Below are positions 45,033-55,663 of a stretch of DNA of 55,663 nt, piece by piece. Below the pieces are notes generated by a model. The model was not told where the DNA came from. It worked only from the letters and a program-made list of their open reading frames with translations, and made no database searches. The position numbers were made by a program, and so were the translations under genes. Source of the DNA: Brachionus koreanus (lineage: Eukaryota; Rotifera; Eurotatoria; Ploima; Brachionidae); assembly GCA_016987375.1 (NCBI GenBank), contig PJRA01000011.1, forward strand, positions 1,017,897 to 1,073,559, in the 5' to 3' direction. Every line of letters begins with the position of its first letter. Position 1 is the stretch's first letter.

Positions 45033-46936
45033 TCATATACAAATGTCCTCGGTTTTGGACATGGTATAAGCTGTTTTTGTAATTTCAGTCTACCAAAAAA
45101 ACAAAATAAATCTTTTTTTTTTGAAAAATCTTAAACTTCATACTCACCATTTGCATGTCCAGCAAATTGTCTCCTTCAATGGCCGCTCGTCCATTTGAGT
45201 TTTTATTTCTTCTTCGTCCATTTCTTCTCTCAAAGCATTTTGATTTGAATTTAATTTTATTGAGCCAATTTCGCCGTATAGTATTCTTAACCTAAAATAG
45301 AAAAAAATAATTTATATATTTAAATTTGATTATATTAATTGAATTTACTTCATTATTCATGAAGCAATACAATATGGATAGAAAAACACCCTGGTAAAAA
45401 ACCAAAATGGCTTTTATGATCGAAAATATGAGATTTAAATACCAATTTTGTGGTTGAAATTCATAAACTTCAAATATATGAGTAATACCAAACAGTGGTA
45501 GAAGTAAAATAGCTGCTTTGAGACTTTTTCTTAAAAAAAAAATCATTCTTTTTTTGTTTTTAGACTTTTTGTTAAATAAATACTTTATCTGATCAATTTC
45601 CGAGGTTCGATTTTCTCTTAGTTTACTGGCTAATATGCGAATCACATTAATTAAGCATATAATATTTATCTTAGAATAAAATAAAATAAAATTAAAATTA
45701 AAAAAAATACATTTTTTTACAGTTATGGCAATGATAATGGGTGTTTTAATGATCCAGTAGGTTTTCCAATTGTAAAATCCGGACCAACATATGTCATTTA
45801 TTCCGACTATATTGAGCAAAATTCCGCTCCATATGGCGACTATAACACCTGGTAACCCTATTCAAAATGGAATACTTTTTTTCTAGTTAGATAAAAATTT
45901 TTCTTACCCCATCCAATGGCGTAATATGCGATCATAATTCCTTTTTTATTGTCATCGAATACGGAGTATGTCAATAGAATGTTCAGATAAGCGCCCTCGT
46001 TTAACATCCACATAAAGTTACACATTTGTATATATTCTAAAATAGTGATCATTAAAGGACATATTGCTTTCTAGATAAGCAATTAATTATCTTTTACAAT
46101 TCATATAAAATTTATTTAAGCATACACTAAAGAGCATTAGCTGAGACTCGTAGGCAATGAGCTCTGGATTCAAAATTCTGAACAAAAATCTATCAATATA
46201 CGAGATTATGCGTACTATTGATTGAAAAAATATTGTTATGAACAGATTAAGGTGAATTTTTGTTCGTTTACAACGAAGATTTCTTTTTAAAATAGAAAAA
46301 TAATTAAACCCTATTAAATTTTATTTAATTTTTAATATTTACTTGTGATATCCAAATATAAACAATGAAAAACATATACAAAAAAATGATAGTACTAAAC
46401 CTACTATCTCTATGTGATCTATAATTCGAAGAATTATTTGATTATCCTGAAAAAATTGAAATTTAGACTTTTTTTTTAATTTTAAAGGAAAAAATAATTT
46501 TTAAATAAATACCGGGTTGAGAATTTCTTTTGACTGTCTTAAACTGTCTTGAGTTAGACAAACTTCATAATTAGTATACCCATGTGGCTGATTTGTGCGA
46601 TTTATTCCTTTCCAAACTCCGCTATTGAGACATTTTTTCGTTAAATTTTCTTTAATCAAATTTATTCAAATGTTAGATTGACAAAAAAAGATTATTTACT
46701 TTTTTGATCAAAGAGACCATCAAAATTGGGACACGGTATGTTAATTAGAGTGTTGGCCGCAACTGCCGGCCAGCACATTACTTTGTCAAAAACACCTGGA
46801 CATCCTGTTCCGTTTCCTTTGTAAATTTAAATGTTAAACTAAAACTAACAGTATTTGTACCTATTGTACCTTTGTAGACTAGTTTGTCAATAGATTCCAA
46901 GTAGCTGTGACATTCTTCATTCGTTTGAAACATCAT
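45033..46936 (-). CDS. Class B (secretin-family) G protein-coupled receptor, PDF/calcitonin-receptor-like
   Basis: A peptide-hormone receptor of the plasma membrane. Ten exons are inferred: 46870-46936, 46700-46816, 46513-46649, 46343-46446, 46128-46282, 45908-46036, 45721-45857, 45349-45669, 45148-45291 and 45033-45089, giving 455 residues. The extracellular hormone-receptor domain has the Cys pattern GTGCPGVFDKVMCWP, CPNFDGL, KKCLNSGVW and TNYEVC. Seven membrane helices follow with class B signatures: NLRCKRTKIHLNLFI (TM2), MCNFMWMLNEGAYLNILL (TM3), AYYAIGWGLPG (TM4), IINIICLINVIRIL-like TM5, KAAILLLPLFGITHIFE (TM6), and YQGVFLSILYCFMNNEVKNT followed by IRRNW (TM7 and helix 8). The first ATG gives no signal peptide, so an upstream exon may be missing. 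A 36-nt in-frame intron before KSLKAAIL is possible. The PDF-receptor-like assignment is tentative; class B is firm. Confidence 0.88.
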
Positions 46937-49183
46937 TTTTTCTTACCATGTCGTAATTGATTAAAAATTTCTCTCTTTTTTTCTAGCTTTTTATTAAAGT
47001 GAATTAATCTAAATTTATTTTGTGCTAACTAAATAAATAAAAAATTTTATTTACATTTTTTAAAAATATATTTTAGAGTTTTACGTCGTCAAATTTATAA
47101 ATTATTCATTTTTTTTTTAAATTCAATTTTTTTTTCAACAAAAAACTGAATGAAGAAACTCGACTGATTAATGAGCCGTGCTCAGCTCCTAGACATTTAA
47201 TTTTTTTGACATAGCATCTTTGCTGCACAAGCAAAAGCCATGTCTTTGCTGACTAATTTCGCAGAATTGGCATTAGTTGAACATGAGTCTCGTATAGCTA
47301 GTGCTTATGAAAAAAAAATGAAATAAAATAAAAATTTGATCTCTACTGAAATGAAATAGTGCTAGTTATGTAAGTGTTTTTTGCACGCATCTAAAAATGT
47401 ATTATTTTTCAATGGCTCGGTTACATTTAGATTTATCATTATTTAAAAAATTCACTTCTTTAAAAAAAAAAGGAAATTACTTTGGCTTAAATAAAGATCC
47501 ACTATAACAAAATAATTAACCAGTTGGTTAATTAAAACTTAATCCTAATTAAATTCGCAATTGGCAAGCTGCATTTTAATTATTCTTGAATTAAAGTCAA
47601 ATTAAAGATTAAAAAAAATCGTCTTAAAAAAAATTTATTCGTTTTGTCATTAATCAAAAATTAGAATTACAATTAATTTTGAAATTAAAATTCTGATGCT
47701 AATTGTATCAGTAATAAGAGAAAGAGAGAGAGAGAGAAAAAAAAAACAGTCTAATAGGTATTGATTAAAATTCACCTTGAATTAAAAGACTTGAAATTTC
47801 GTTAGATTAAGCTGCAGCAATAACAAAAATTTTAGGATTAAATAAATAAAAAATTTTTTCAACTAACTTTAGAATAAGGTATCGAAATTTTAGGCAAATA
47901 GAAAAAACAAAGCTTATAAAAAAGCGACTAAATTAAAAGTACGCTTGATTTGAGGAAAACCTGAATTGAAATTGAAAATGAAATACTGTAAAATAATCAA
48001 TTTAAATTTTATATTTAAAAATAGAAAGTAAATTAAAATGTAAAATGATGTTTAAGTTGTTTTTTTTTCAGAGCCAGATACGTAGATTTATATTCTTAAA
48101 AATAAATTTTCTTTATTTACATTGAAAATTCAGGGCTTAGTCGAGCAAAAGTTATTTATTTCAATTTGCATTCAGGTAGGCGAACCGCTTCCTCTAAACA
48201 AATTTTCACTCTGATAATCAAACAATTTTGATTTTGTTTATTAAATTTTCTTATTTGATTAAAACAACAAAAACTGTCACTTCTCACTTTTTATCTTATT
48301 TTAATGAAATTTTTTTTTACAGATTTGAATAAAAATAACTAATTTCAAAATTCTGAAATATTCGATTGCCATGGCAAACTTATTCCCTACAAAATTGACT
48401 TAGGGGAGTTTAAATTACAAGTAAATTTAGTTTAGCCAATATTTATCCATAATTTCGGGCGTTTATGTAATCAGCCCTTCTTGTCAATAATTTGACTCAC
48501 AGACAAAAGAACAAGGATTAATCTCTGGTTTAATTTATTTAGCAAATTAAATTTGACAAATGCTTTAAAACAAATTTATTATCCAGCTTGCGTTCAGTAT
48601 AAAAATGATTTATTTAAAACAAATTTCTATATCAAAACAAAGCAGAAAAATAAGAAATTGTTGCGTATCAATCTTATTAAGAAAATTTTCAAAAATGACA
48701 GGATGATTCCAAATATATTATTTTTTAATTTATAAACTTAAAGGCTCAAATTTCACATAGGTTTTATATACAAATAAATAAAATATAATTAAGTGCGCTA
48801 TCGATTTAGAAGGATGTATTTTTTTATTCTTAAGTGAGAAATTGTTTTAGCCGCGATTATCTCTCGGCTGCAGTTTAAAACACTTAATTCTAATTTTGTT
48901 CTATCATTGAAAATTTTGAAAATACTTCGACCTCGATTTATATAAAATTAAAAAATTTGCATTCAAATATTAACTTCCCATTTTGCTAGAAATTAATAAA
49001 CTTTTTTCTAATAAAAACAGATTTAGTTATAAATGAGATAATTGATTTTATTCAATTAATTTTTTTTGCATGATTTAGACACAAGTTAATTAAAAAAATC
49101 AGCAAAATTTTTCTTTCAAATTAGATTTTATTTAAACATGGGTAAAATAGCAATTCTATAAAACAACAACTACGAGTGGTTTA
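46937..49183. other. Intergenic, no gene recognised
   Basis: About 2.2 kb of AT-rich DNA with an AG-rich microsatellite at about 47716-47748. A missing first exon of the GPCR could lie here; no signal-peptide-like frame was found by eye. Confidence 0.4.
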
Positions 49184-50079
49184 TCAGTCTTGATCAGAGT
49201 CCATGTGGTCGACGTCTGTTTTGTCCAGCAAAGGAGTCTTGGCCTTGCCAGCTACTCGACTCGAATTGGCACCGAAACTAATCGACTGGACGCATAGACA
49301 TGAGCTCAGGTCCAGTCCTCTTCCTTCTTTTGACTAAAAAATAAAAAATAAAATTTCTTAATTTAAGAAATGAAAACAAAAAATATACCGCTTTGTGACT
49401 CAACATCAACTCTTTGAATTCTATAAAATCTTCGAAAGTTAACAAAATTTCAAATATTTCACCATCAAGTTCGTCTCTGCGAGACCTTAGAAGAAAAAAG
49501 AAATACACTTTTTTTTTACTTTTTCAACTCAACTCACAATAAATCATTCATGTATTCTTTCATTGAAAAATTTGATATTCTTTTTTTAAGCTCATTTTCC
49601 AGATATTTTTCAACCAAATTTATCTAAATTTGTTTATGTTTATTAAATTAAATAAATAATATATTTGAAGAAAAAAATAATTTACATATTCTTTGTGTAT
49701 TGTGGTGTAAATGAGCTTGTTTTCTTCGGAGTTTTCGAAATGACGATAGTTTTTATCCATAAAATCGCTTTGTATTTGTTGAAATTTGGGCTCTGGCAAA
49801 AAAATTTCAACATTAATGGTAGACGAAAGCAGGTTCAAAGAGAAAATACCTGTTATTATGTCTTCGATTGTGCCAGTGATTAAGTCAAACCGCGAATCGG
49901 CAGCGTTTGTGCTTTTTAAATTAATTAAAATACTGTTTTGTTAGCATTTAAATTGACATTAACATTACCTTTGGGCCACAATTATGTCCTCCTCTTCTAA
50001 ATTCAAATCTTGAACTAAAAATTGCTTTAAAATTTTTAGCCTGTTAAATGATAATTTTAAATTTACCAGCAAAGCTCAT
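49184..50079 (-). CDS. ARL2BP: ARL2BP homolog (BART domain), ARL2/ARL3 effector
   Basis: ARL2BP binds the GTP form of ARL2/ARL3. It works at the ciliary base and photoreceptor axoneme, and also with STAT3. Seven exons are inferred: 50067-50079, 49969-50014, 49850-49911, 49686-49792, 49538-49623, 49389-49485 and 49184-49333, giving 186 residues (vertebrate 163). Anchors are ADSRFDLITGTIEDIIT, FQQIQSDFMDKNYRHFENSE, NKLIYTTIHKEYINLVEKYL, RDELDGEIFEILLTFEDFIE and SKEGRGLDLSS. The tail after GLDLSS differs and is longer than the vertebrate tail. The first exon is only 13 nt. In exon 2 the acceptor at TTTTTAG is chosen because two earlier AGs lead to a stop or the wrong frame. Confidence 0.92.
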
Positions 50080-50428
50080 TTTATTCAAATACTCTTAAAT
50101 TTCGAATAAACTTTTTTGTATTGAAGAAAATAAATTAAATATATACTTAAACTAAACTATTTGCATTTAATTCAAAAAATTTCAAGAATAATTTTCTTTG
50201 AAAACTCGAGCTAGCAACCTAAGACATAAATTGGTTGCTATTGTCGCTCAAATTAGTCTAAAAAATGAATCACTTTTTGCCCCTATAAACGAATTCTCTA
50301 AAATTTGTATTCAACAAAGTAAAGTAGAGAAAATAACTAAGACAAATTTTTCATCAGGTCGATATTGACCGGTTGTCAAGTAAAAAAAATCTGAATGAGA
50401 AAACTTTTTTTTCTTAGAAAAAATAGAA
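50080..50428. promoter_or_regulatory. Bidirectional promoter region ARL2BP/BBS10
   Basis: 349 bases separate the divergent start codons. An inverted pair AGCAACC (50213-50219) and GGTTGCT (50233-50239) resembles RFX half-sites (RGYAAC/GTTGCY), though arranged outward and 13 bases apart rather than as a standard X-box. A near-palindrome GGTCGATATTGACC is at 50357-50370. A splice-acceptor-like TTTTTTTTCTTAG ends at 50417, just before the BBS10 ATG, and may mark a trans-splice or 5' UTR intron site. Confidence 0.45.
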
Positions 50429-51949
50429 ATGAAAATTTTTTCAAACAATTTAGATGATTTGATCAAAATAGAGTCGATTATTTTAGCCTGTTATGGCCAA
50501 AATGGAAAATCGGTGCTAATCCAACCAGACAAATCTGCCAACTCCTTCTTTTTACTCACAAATGATGCAAAAACTATCCTTAACTCAATCGAAATAAAAA
50601 GCAATTACCTTTACTATTTGATAAGCCGAATAATAAAAGATTTTAAACAAGATGGAGTAAAAAATTTATACATTTATTTGATTACTGGAACTAGAATAGT
50701 TCTAAAACACGGGACAGAAAGATTTTCACTCGAAGACTACAAACTAGCATTCAGACAGTTAAGTATGGCAAAAATCGTCAACGAGTTAGTCAATCAATGG
50801 AATCATATTGTGGATAAAAATGAAAATTTAATCAAATTGACAGAAATAAATGATGTTTTGTTCTATATTAAAAAAATGTGTGTATTTTATAATCTAGAAA
50901 AGTTTAATCCAAATTTATCGAGAATAAGTCAAAAATTGCTGAGTGACTTTTTAGAATTTAAATTAAAAAATGAAGAAACAAATTTTAGTCAATGCGAAAA
51001 AATCATCCAAGAAAGCTTGAATGATTTTCCGTTTTTATTTGAATATTGTGATGATTGGGATTTGGATCAATCGAGAATTTACAACAATCATTTTTTAATT
51101 GATAGAAAATTTGCTTTTTGTGCGAAGGATCTTTCCAAACATGTCATAAATTCAATTTTTGTTTTAAAAGAGCCAAATGTGAAAGCTGATATTGAAATTA
51201 ATACTGACACAAATACTGTCTTTAACAAATTGAAAGATTATAATTCGCAAATAAAATTTTCGAATGATTTTTTAGCAAAATTAAAAGAGAAAGCTATTAA
51301 TTTGATATTTTTTGAAGGGTTTTTAAGCGAAACAAAAAAAACCCAATTGAAATTAATCGGATGTTCATTTATTGATTACGTATCCAAAGAGCGGATTGAA
51401 TTTTTGGCTAAACGACTTGGTATAGACCCAATCGAGTCTCAAAAAAACAATCTAGACGACTCTACTATTTTTAAATTGGATTATTTTGAAATTTTGAAAG
51501 AAAATTTAATCTTTTTCAAAATTTCAAAGCAGACTAATCTATCATTTATTCTATTTAGTTCTCATTTGAAAGTAAACTATACTAATTTTAGGATTTATTT
51601 TGAAAAATGTTTAACTAGTTTGGCTGAATTGATCTCAAGTAAAAGTGAATTTAGCTGTGTTTTAGTCAAAAGTTGTTATTTTGAGCACAAATGCCTAGAT
51701 TTATTGTCTAAATTAGTCTCAATAGAAAGCTATAGTGATGTTTTATTAAGAGTAATAAAAAATTTTTTGTATCAACTGTTTCAATATTTGTTATTAAAGT
51801 TTAAAAATTTCAAAAATTTGAGACAATTGTTTGAATATGAATTTAATGAAAATGTTTATGAAGTACTATCGCTTAAATTTGAGTGTTTAACGAGATGCAT
51901 TTATTTCATGCAATCTCTCCTCAACATAGATTCAATACATTTTGTTTAA
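50429..51949 (+). CDS. BBS10: BBS10-like chaperonin-related protein
   Basis: BBS10 is a divergent group II chaperonin relative that, with MKKS/BBS6 and BBS12, helps assemble the BBSome for ciliary transport. The single exon encodes 506 residues, shorter than vertebrate BBS10 (about 720). The N-terminus IESIILACYGQNGKSVLI with LLTNDAKTILNSIEI follows the chaperonin equatorial-domain start. The CCT GDGTT ATPase motif appears only as QDGVKNL, so ATP hydrolysis is doubtful. A middle region matches apical-domain pieces (LIFFEGFLSETKKTQLKLIG and ERIEFLAKRLGIDPIE). The C-terminus VLSLKFECLTRCIYFMQSLL with NID matches the BBS10 end. Assignment rests on these blocks and the ciliary neighbour. MKKS or another BBS chaperonin is less likely but possible. 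Confidence 0.7.
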   Translation: MKIFSNNLDDLIKIESIILACYGQNGKSVLIQPDKSANSFFLLTNDAKTILNSIEIKSNYLYYLISRIIKDFKQDGVKNLYIYLITGTRIVLKHGTERFSLEDYKLAFRQLSMAKIVNELVNQWNHIVDKNENLIKLTEINDVLFYIKKMCVFYNLEKFNPNLSRISQKLLSDFLEFKLKNEETNFSQCEKIIQESLNDFPFLFEYCDDWDLDQSRIYNNHFLIDRKFAFCAKDLSKHVINSIFVLKEPNVKADIEINTDTNTVFNKLKDYNSQIKFSNDFLAKLKEKAINLIFFEGFLSETKKTQLKLIGCSFIDYVSKERIEFLAKRLGIDPIESQKNNLDDSTIFKLDYFEILKENLIFFKISKQTNLSFILFSSHLKVNYTNFRIYFEKCLTSLAELISSKSEFSCVLVKSCYFEHKCLDLLSKLVSIESYSDVLLRVIKNFLYQLFQYLLLKFKNFKNLRQLFEYEFNENVYEVLSLKFECLTRCIYFMQSLLNIDSIHFV

Positions 51950-54900
51950 ATTAAAATTTAAAATTTTATTTTAATAAAAGAACTAAAATCAATTTATTTT
52001 TTGTTCATCAATTTTTCAAATTTTAGATTTATTTCGAATTTTTTTAATTATTAATCGAAAAAAAATTAAATTTTTTCTTGGTATTCATTATTTTGGCATT
52101 CAAAAAAAGACTAGAAATTAATTTAACTTTTTAAACTATTCAAATCTAAAGGATTCTTTCTTAAATGTGTTTGAATGAAACTAAACAGATGTTTCTGTGT
52201 TGCGATGAATTTTTCATTGATATTTAAATATTATTAAAATGAGCTAATTCTTATTTAAATATTCTGTAGCCGACTTTTTTCAAGGCTACACGTGTGAACT
52301 CATAAAATTTTTTTCGGTTAAAATATCTTAGTATTTAAAGATAAAATCATAAATAAATTATGATATTTTCAGTTTATTTAAAGAAAGACTTTCACTGCTT
52401 TTTCATTATTCTTCCTAATTAATTAAGATAATTTTCACTTTTAAAAGTTTTGAAGCATAAAAAATATTTTAATTGAATTAGCTTGTTGGTTTAGGTCGAA
52501 AACTTGTTCTTCAAAATTTATCATCTGATATTAAATTCGATCAAAATTTGTCTCTGCAATTTACTTACTTTTTTCTGATAAAATCTTTAGATACAATATT
52601 TTACTATTGATTATGCAGCCGATAAGTTAAACTTTTAAGATAGAAATTTAATAGATGAGGAAATTTTTAACTTCACTTTAGAAAATAAAAATTTTCACGG
52701 TTCCCCTCGTCAAAATTTTTAAAAAATCAATAGATGCATCGCTTTAGGATCCCAAATCTTAGAATATACTTATAAAAATTTATAATGTGGTGATTACCGA
52801 GTTGTTTAAAAATCAGAAGTTTTAAATCAAAGTTAAAATTTTTACTTGCTGGATAAAATTCAAAAAGTAAAGGTCTTAACTTTGTAACTTTAAATTAATT
52901 AACAATTTTTCAATGAAATTTATTATTAAATTAAAAAAAATTATATTTTAAATAGTTAATTAAAATTTAAAATAGTTAATATCAGAATCAAAAAAGTGGA
53001 AAATTAAGTAAAATTTTTGAATTTTTTTATCTTATCCGATGTTTAATCTCTAAACCGGAATTTTTTTACAGATTCTAAAACAAGACAAAAATGAAAGATG
53101 CAAAATATATTTAAATTGTTTTAATCAAAAATATTTTATCAGCTTGGAAAATCAAAATTATGTGATTTTAAAATAACAGCACAACTAAATAATACTTGAT
53201 TTTTTGTTTAGGATATGGAAAAAATGAATAAACTTGTGACAAAAATAAAATAAAGCAAAAAGATTTAGACATGATCATTACGCAAGCGAAAACAAAACAT
53301 ATGATACAGCCAAAACTTGAATTTATAATAAAGAATAATATAATTAAAAATACATTTTATTGTTTTATTTTTTTAGATACTTTTCAATTTAGTGCTCCTG
53401 ACTTTTTCTAATAATTTTATTTGAATTTTATTAAAAAAAATCAATTTTTCGAAATTTTTTGTAGACTTGATTTTGTCCAAATATATATGTAAAATATGCT
53501 TATGAAATAAAAAAAAAATATCTAAGCTATCTAAGCTTTTTTAATAAAATTTCATAAGATTCTTAATCGAAATAAGATTATAAATTTTATTTGACAAGAA
53601 AAGAGGAACATTCTCTAAGATTTATTTTATAGTTAACTGAGCATTTTTCCATTAAGTAAGCATTTAAAAACAAGCTTATAAGCAATTAAGATAAATGAAT
53701 ATTGCTTTATTTGGTGCAAAAAAAACACCTAAATTTGAATTGATAAAAAATATCGAAGTGTTAACACTCAAAGGTCAGAGGAATTTTTTCTAATCTTTTT
53801 ATTTCACTCGTTTTTTTCCTTTTTCTCTATGTAAGTAAAAATATTTGTAACAAAGATTAAAAATTTTTTTATTTTTTTTTAATTTAAGATATGATTGAAA
53901 AAAATTTTCAAAGTTGATTAAATTTACTGAATAAAAAAAAAGAAATTAAGTAACAAAAGGGGTTGACTAAAACCATTCCAGTCTTTGAGTGTTTTCAGAA
54001 AACTTGATTATTCTTTTTCCTTATATTTTAAATCTTAATTTGACAAAAAATGTTGAAAAGAATTTGATATGATTTTAATATTTGTCTGACTGTATAAGAG
54101 ACTTTTGATAGTTAATACTGAAATACGATATGGACTTTAATTTTAAAAAAAATAAAAAAAAATGTGAATATTGTGTAACATTTAATGCAAAATTTCATAT
54201 AAATCAATGTCATTTTTACAAAATTAAATTTTGAAACATGTTAAATATTTTTATATTTATATTTTGTAAGTCTATAAGCCAGAAAAAAAATTAAAAATAC
54301 TTGTGATTTTTACAATTCAAATTAATTTTTTCAAATAAAAATTTGTAAAATAAATTAATTTCTGCGAAAAATCAAGTTTACTTTAAAAATAATTCGAAAT
54401 TTAGTTTTTAATTAAAAAGGTTATCCAAAAAAATAGTTTTTTTTGAACATTTAATAATAATCAAACTGCGTGTGTTTAAGGCTTAAAGATTTTGGGTATA
54501 TTTATCAGCTTTTTTTGTAGAATGAAACTAATTTTTTGACATATAACTGAATTCAACCAGAATTCTATTTATTTTCTTAATTTTTGTTTAATATATTTAA
54601 TAATTTTTAAAATATTTTTTTCCAATCAAATCTAAAATCAAAAAGTTTCATAAGTTTTAAAAAAAATTAGTTTTAAAAATAATGAAAGATACCGCAATAA
54701 TTGAATTTTGCATTAGATCGCGACCAGTCAATATGGTCCTGCTCTGAATTTCAAAAAAGTCTCGAAAATAACCTTAATCTTTTTGAATTTTTCAAAATAG
54801 TATGATTTTTAGCTAAAGATATTAAAAATCGTTTTAAAAATATTTATATCCTCATATTTACTAAAAAGATTTTTTATATGAATAAATTTTTTCGAATTAC

Positions 54901-55047
54901 CTTTTTGTTTTATTCTTTTTAAAAAAAAAAAGTTATTTCTAAGTAAAATTTTGTAATTTTTCTAGATATTCTCCTTTAATAAACATATGTTCAACTAAGT
55001 CATTTATTTTTTTTAACAGTAAAGCAAAATCAATGCTTGGTGGGTTT
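51950..55047. other. Intergenic, no gene recognised
   Basis: About 3.1 kb of AT-rich DNA. The only structure noticed is an inverted pair AACACTCAAAG (about 53763-53773) and CTTTGAGTGTT (about 53974-53984), about 220 bp apart, with TTAA beside the left end only. It may be a degenerate piggyBac-like MITE. Confidence 0.45.
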
Positions 55048-55287
55048 TTACAATAAATGGGTTTGAATTAAAACATAATGAAATGAATTGGATAGTGATA
55101 TGAGATATTTTTTCTGAATTAAATTTGATTTATTCCGGATTGTTTCTTTTTCTGTGGGATATAGAGAAAAGGTTATCTCAGTTTTAAATTTTTTTGCTGT
55201 TTTTTGTTCAAAAATTAACAAAGCCGAATCTAAATTAGAAGCTAAATCTTTCAAAAAAAATATTAAATTTTGTATATCGTTTTTCAT
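55048..55287 (-). CDS. Small unrecognised ORF, possible gene fragment
   Basis: A 79-codon frame starts at an ATG ending at 55287. The first half reads FFLKDLASNLDSALLIFEQK followed by TAKKF, an amphipathic helix with varied codons. The rest is less convincing, so an intron or frame end may fall near YPTEKE. The family is not recognised. It may be a first exon, a small gene or chance. Confidence 0.3.
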   Translation of the reverse strand: MKNDIQNLIFFLKDLASNLDSALLIFEQKTAKKFKTEITFSLYPTEKETIRNKSNLIQKKYLISLSNSFHYVLIQTHLL

Positions 55288-55399
55288 ATTCGAAAAATGG
55301 ACAACTTAAAATATTTAATTAGGAAACAAAAAAGTGATAGATAGTATTCAATAAATAATCAGAAAAAAAAACAAGTCAAATATTTTAAAATTAGTGGTA

Positions 55400-55663
55400 A
55401 CGGGTGATGCATAAGTAAATGGACAAAAATTAAAAGTGAATAACTCAAAAGTTAAAAATGATATTAAGTTATGATTTTTTTTATAAGGTAAAGAATTTAT
55501 TTTTTAATAGAATTATGATTTTTAAATAATGAAAAGCTCCATCGTGACCGATTGTTAACTGCCGGCTAACTGTTGTCTGGTGGACTTTAAATTTTCTTGC
55601 TAGACGCCTTTGACTCACTCCAGTTCGGTTATTGGTCAATCTCTTCAGTTTTGTCTTCCTTGC
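55400..55663. mobile_element. Tc1/mariner-like element, second copy, cut by the window edge
   Basis: Begins with the same ACGGGTGATGCATAAGTAAA terminus as 35346, preceded by TA (55398-55399), and is colinear with that copy for 130 bp. The minus strand from 55663 encodes KRLTNNRTGVSQRRLARKFK then VHQTTVSRQL, a helix-turn-helix DNA-binding domain of mariner/Tc1-type transposases. That N-terminal domain runs straight into TIR-proximal sequence (GHDGAFHYLK) without a catalytic domain, so this copy looks internally deleted. Confidence 0.8.

Noticed and set aside
44843..45082. 79-codon plus-strand frame rich in lysine
   Set aside because: Poly-A driven composition, and it overlaps the last exon of the class B GPCR on the other strand.

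Overview
The window is a very AT-rich stretch of animal nuclear DNA. Its genes are split by short introns (most about 50-65 nt) with GT-AG ends and poly-T/AG acceptors. The gene set is metazoan: RBBP5, a LYSMD1/2-type LysM protein, SMG8, ERO1, GALE, LSM1, a linker histone H1, RTRAF, MED19, a class B (secretin-family) GPCR, ARL2BP and BBS10. Small introns, AT richness and abundant decayed CR1- and RTE-type LINEs would fit a compact protostome such as a monogonont rotifer. That placement is inference and was not tested. About 950 bases (35478-36419) are an assembly gap of N.

Layout. 632-4554: RBBP5 and a LysM protein, both plus strand. 6073-8946: SMG8 in five exons. 8947-11854: LINE debris, an exact 45-base copy of SMG8 coding sequence and a decayed reading frame. 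11855-13305: a PH-domain protein with proline-rich and glycine-rich tails, the tail being a 30-bp minisatellite. 14131-18723: ERO1 and GALE, minus strand. 20166-21396: a hairpin-like MITE and then LSM1 with an unusual 142-residue N-terminal extension. 22820-25790: an endogenised Rep-like gene (HUH nuclease plus SF3 helicase), an opposing decayed coding relic, and an RTE LINE fragment. 27079-27843: histone H1. 28870-34690: LINE fragments, a piggyBac-like MITE, and the first of two paralogous genes that end in a shared conserved box. 35051-36564: a small basic ORF and a Tc1/mariner-like element that holds the gap. 37593-38294: the second paralog. 40540-42550: RTRAF and MED19, head to head. 45033-46936: a ten-exon class B GPCR. 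49184-51949: ARL2BP and BBS10, head to head, both tied to cilia. The end of the window is a second Tc1/mariner-like copy that runs off the edge.

The host genes are not an operon. They cover chromatin (RBBP5, H1), transcription (MED19, RTRAF), mRNA decay (SMG8, LSM1), ER oxidative folding and sugar metabolism (ERO1, GALE), and signalling and cilia (GPCR, ARL2BP, BBS10).

The most unusual parts are three. First, the Rep-like endogenous element carries an apparent spliceosomal intron and faces a second coding relic in the opposite orientation, as the two arms of an ambisense circular ssDNA genome would. Second, LSM1 is fused to an extension carrying an FDF-like motif. Third, a pair of otherwise unrecognised genes shares a 30-odd residue C-terminal box. 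All exon boundaries were read by eye from splice consensus and family similarity; no transcript data were available.
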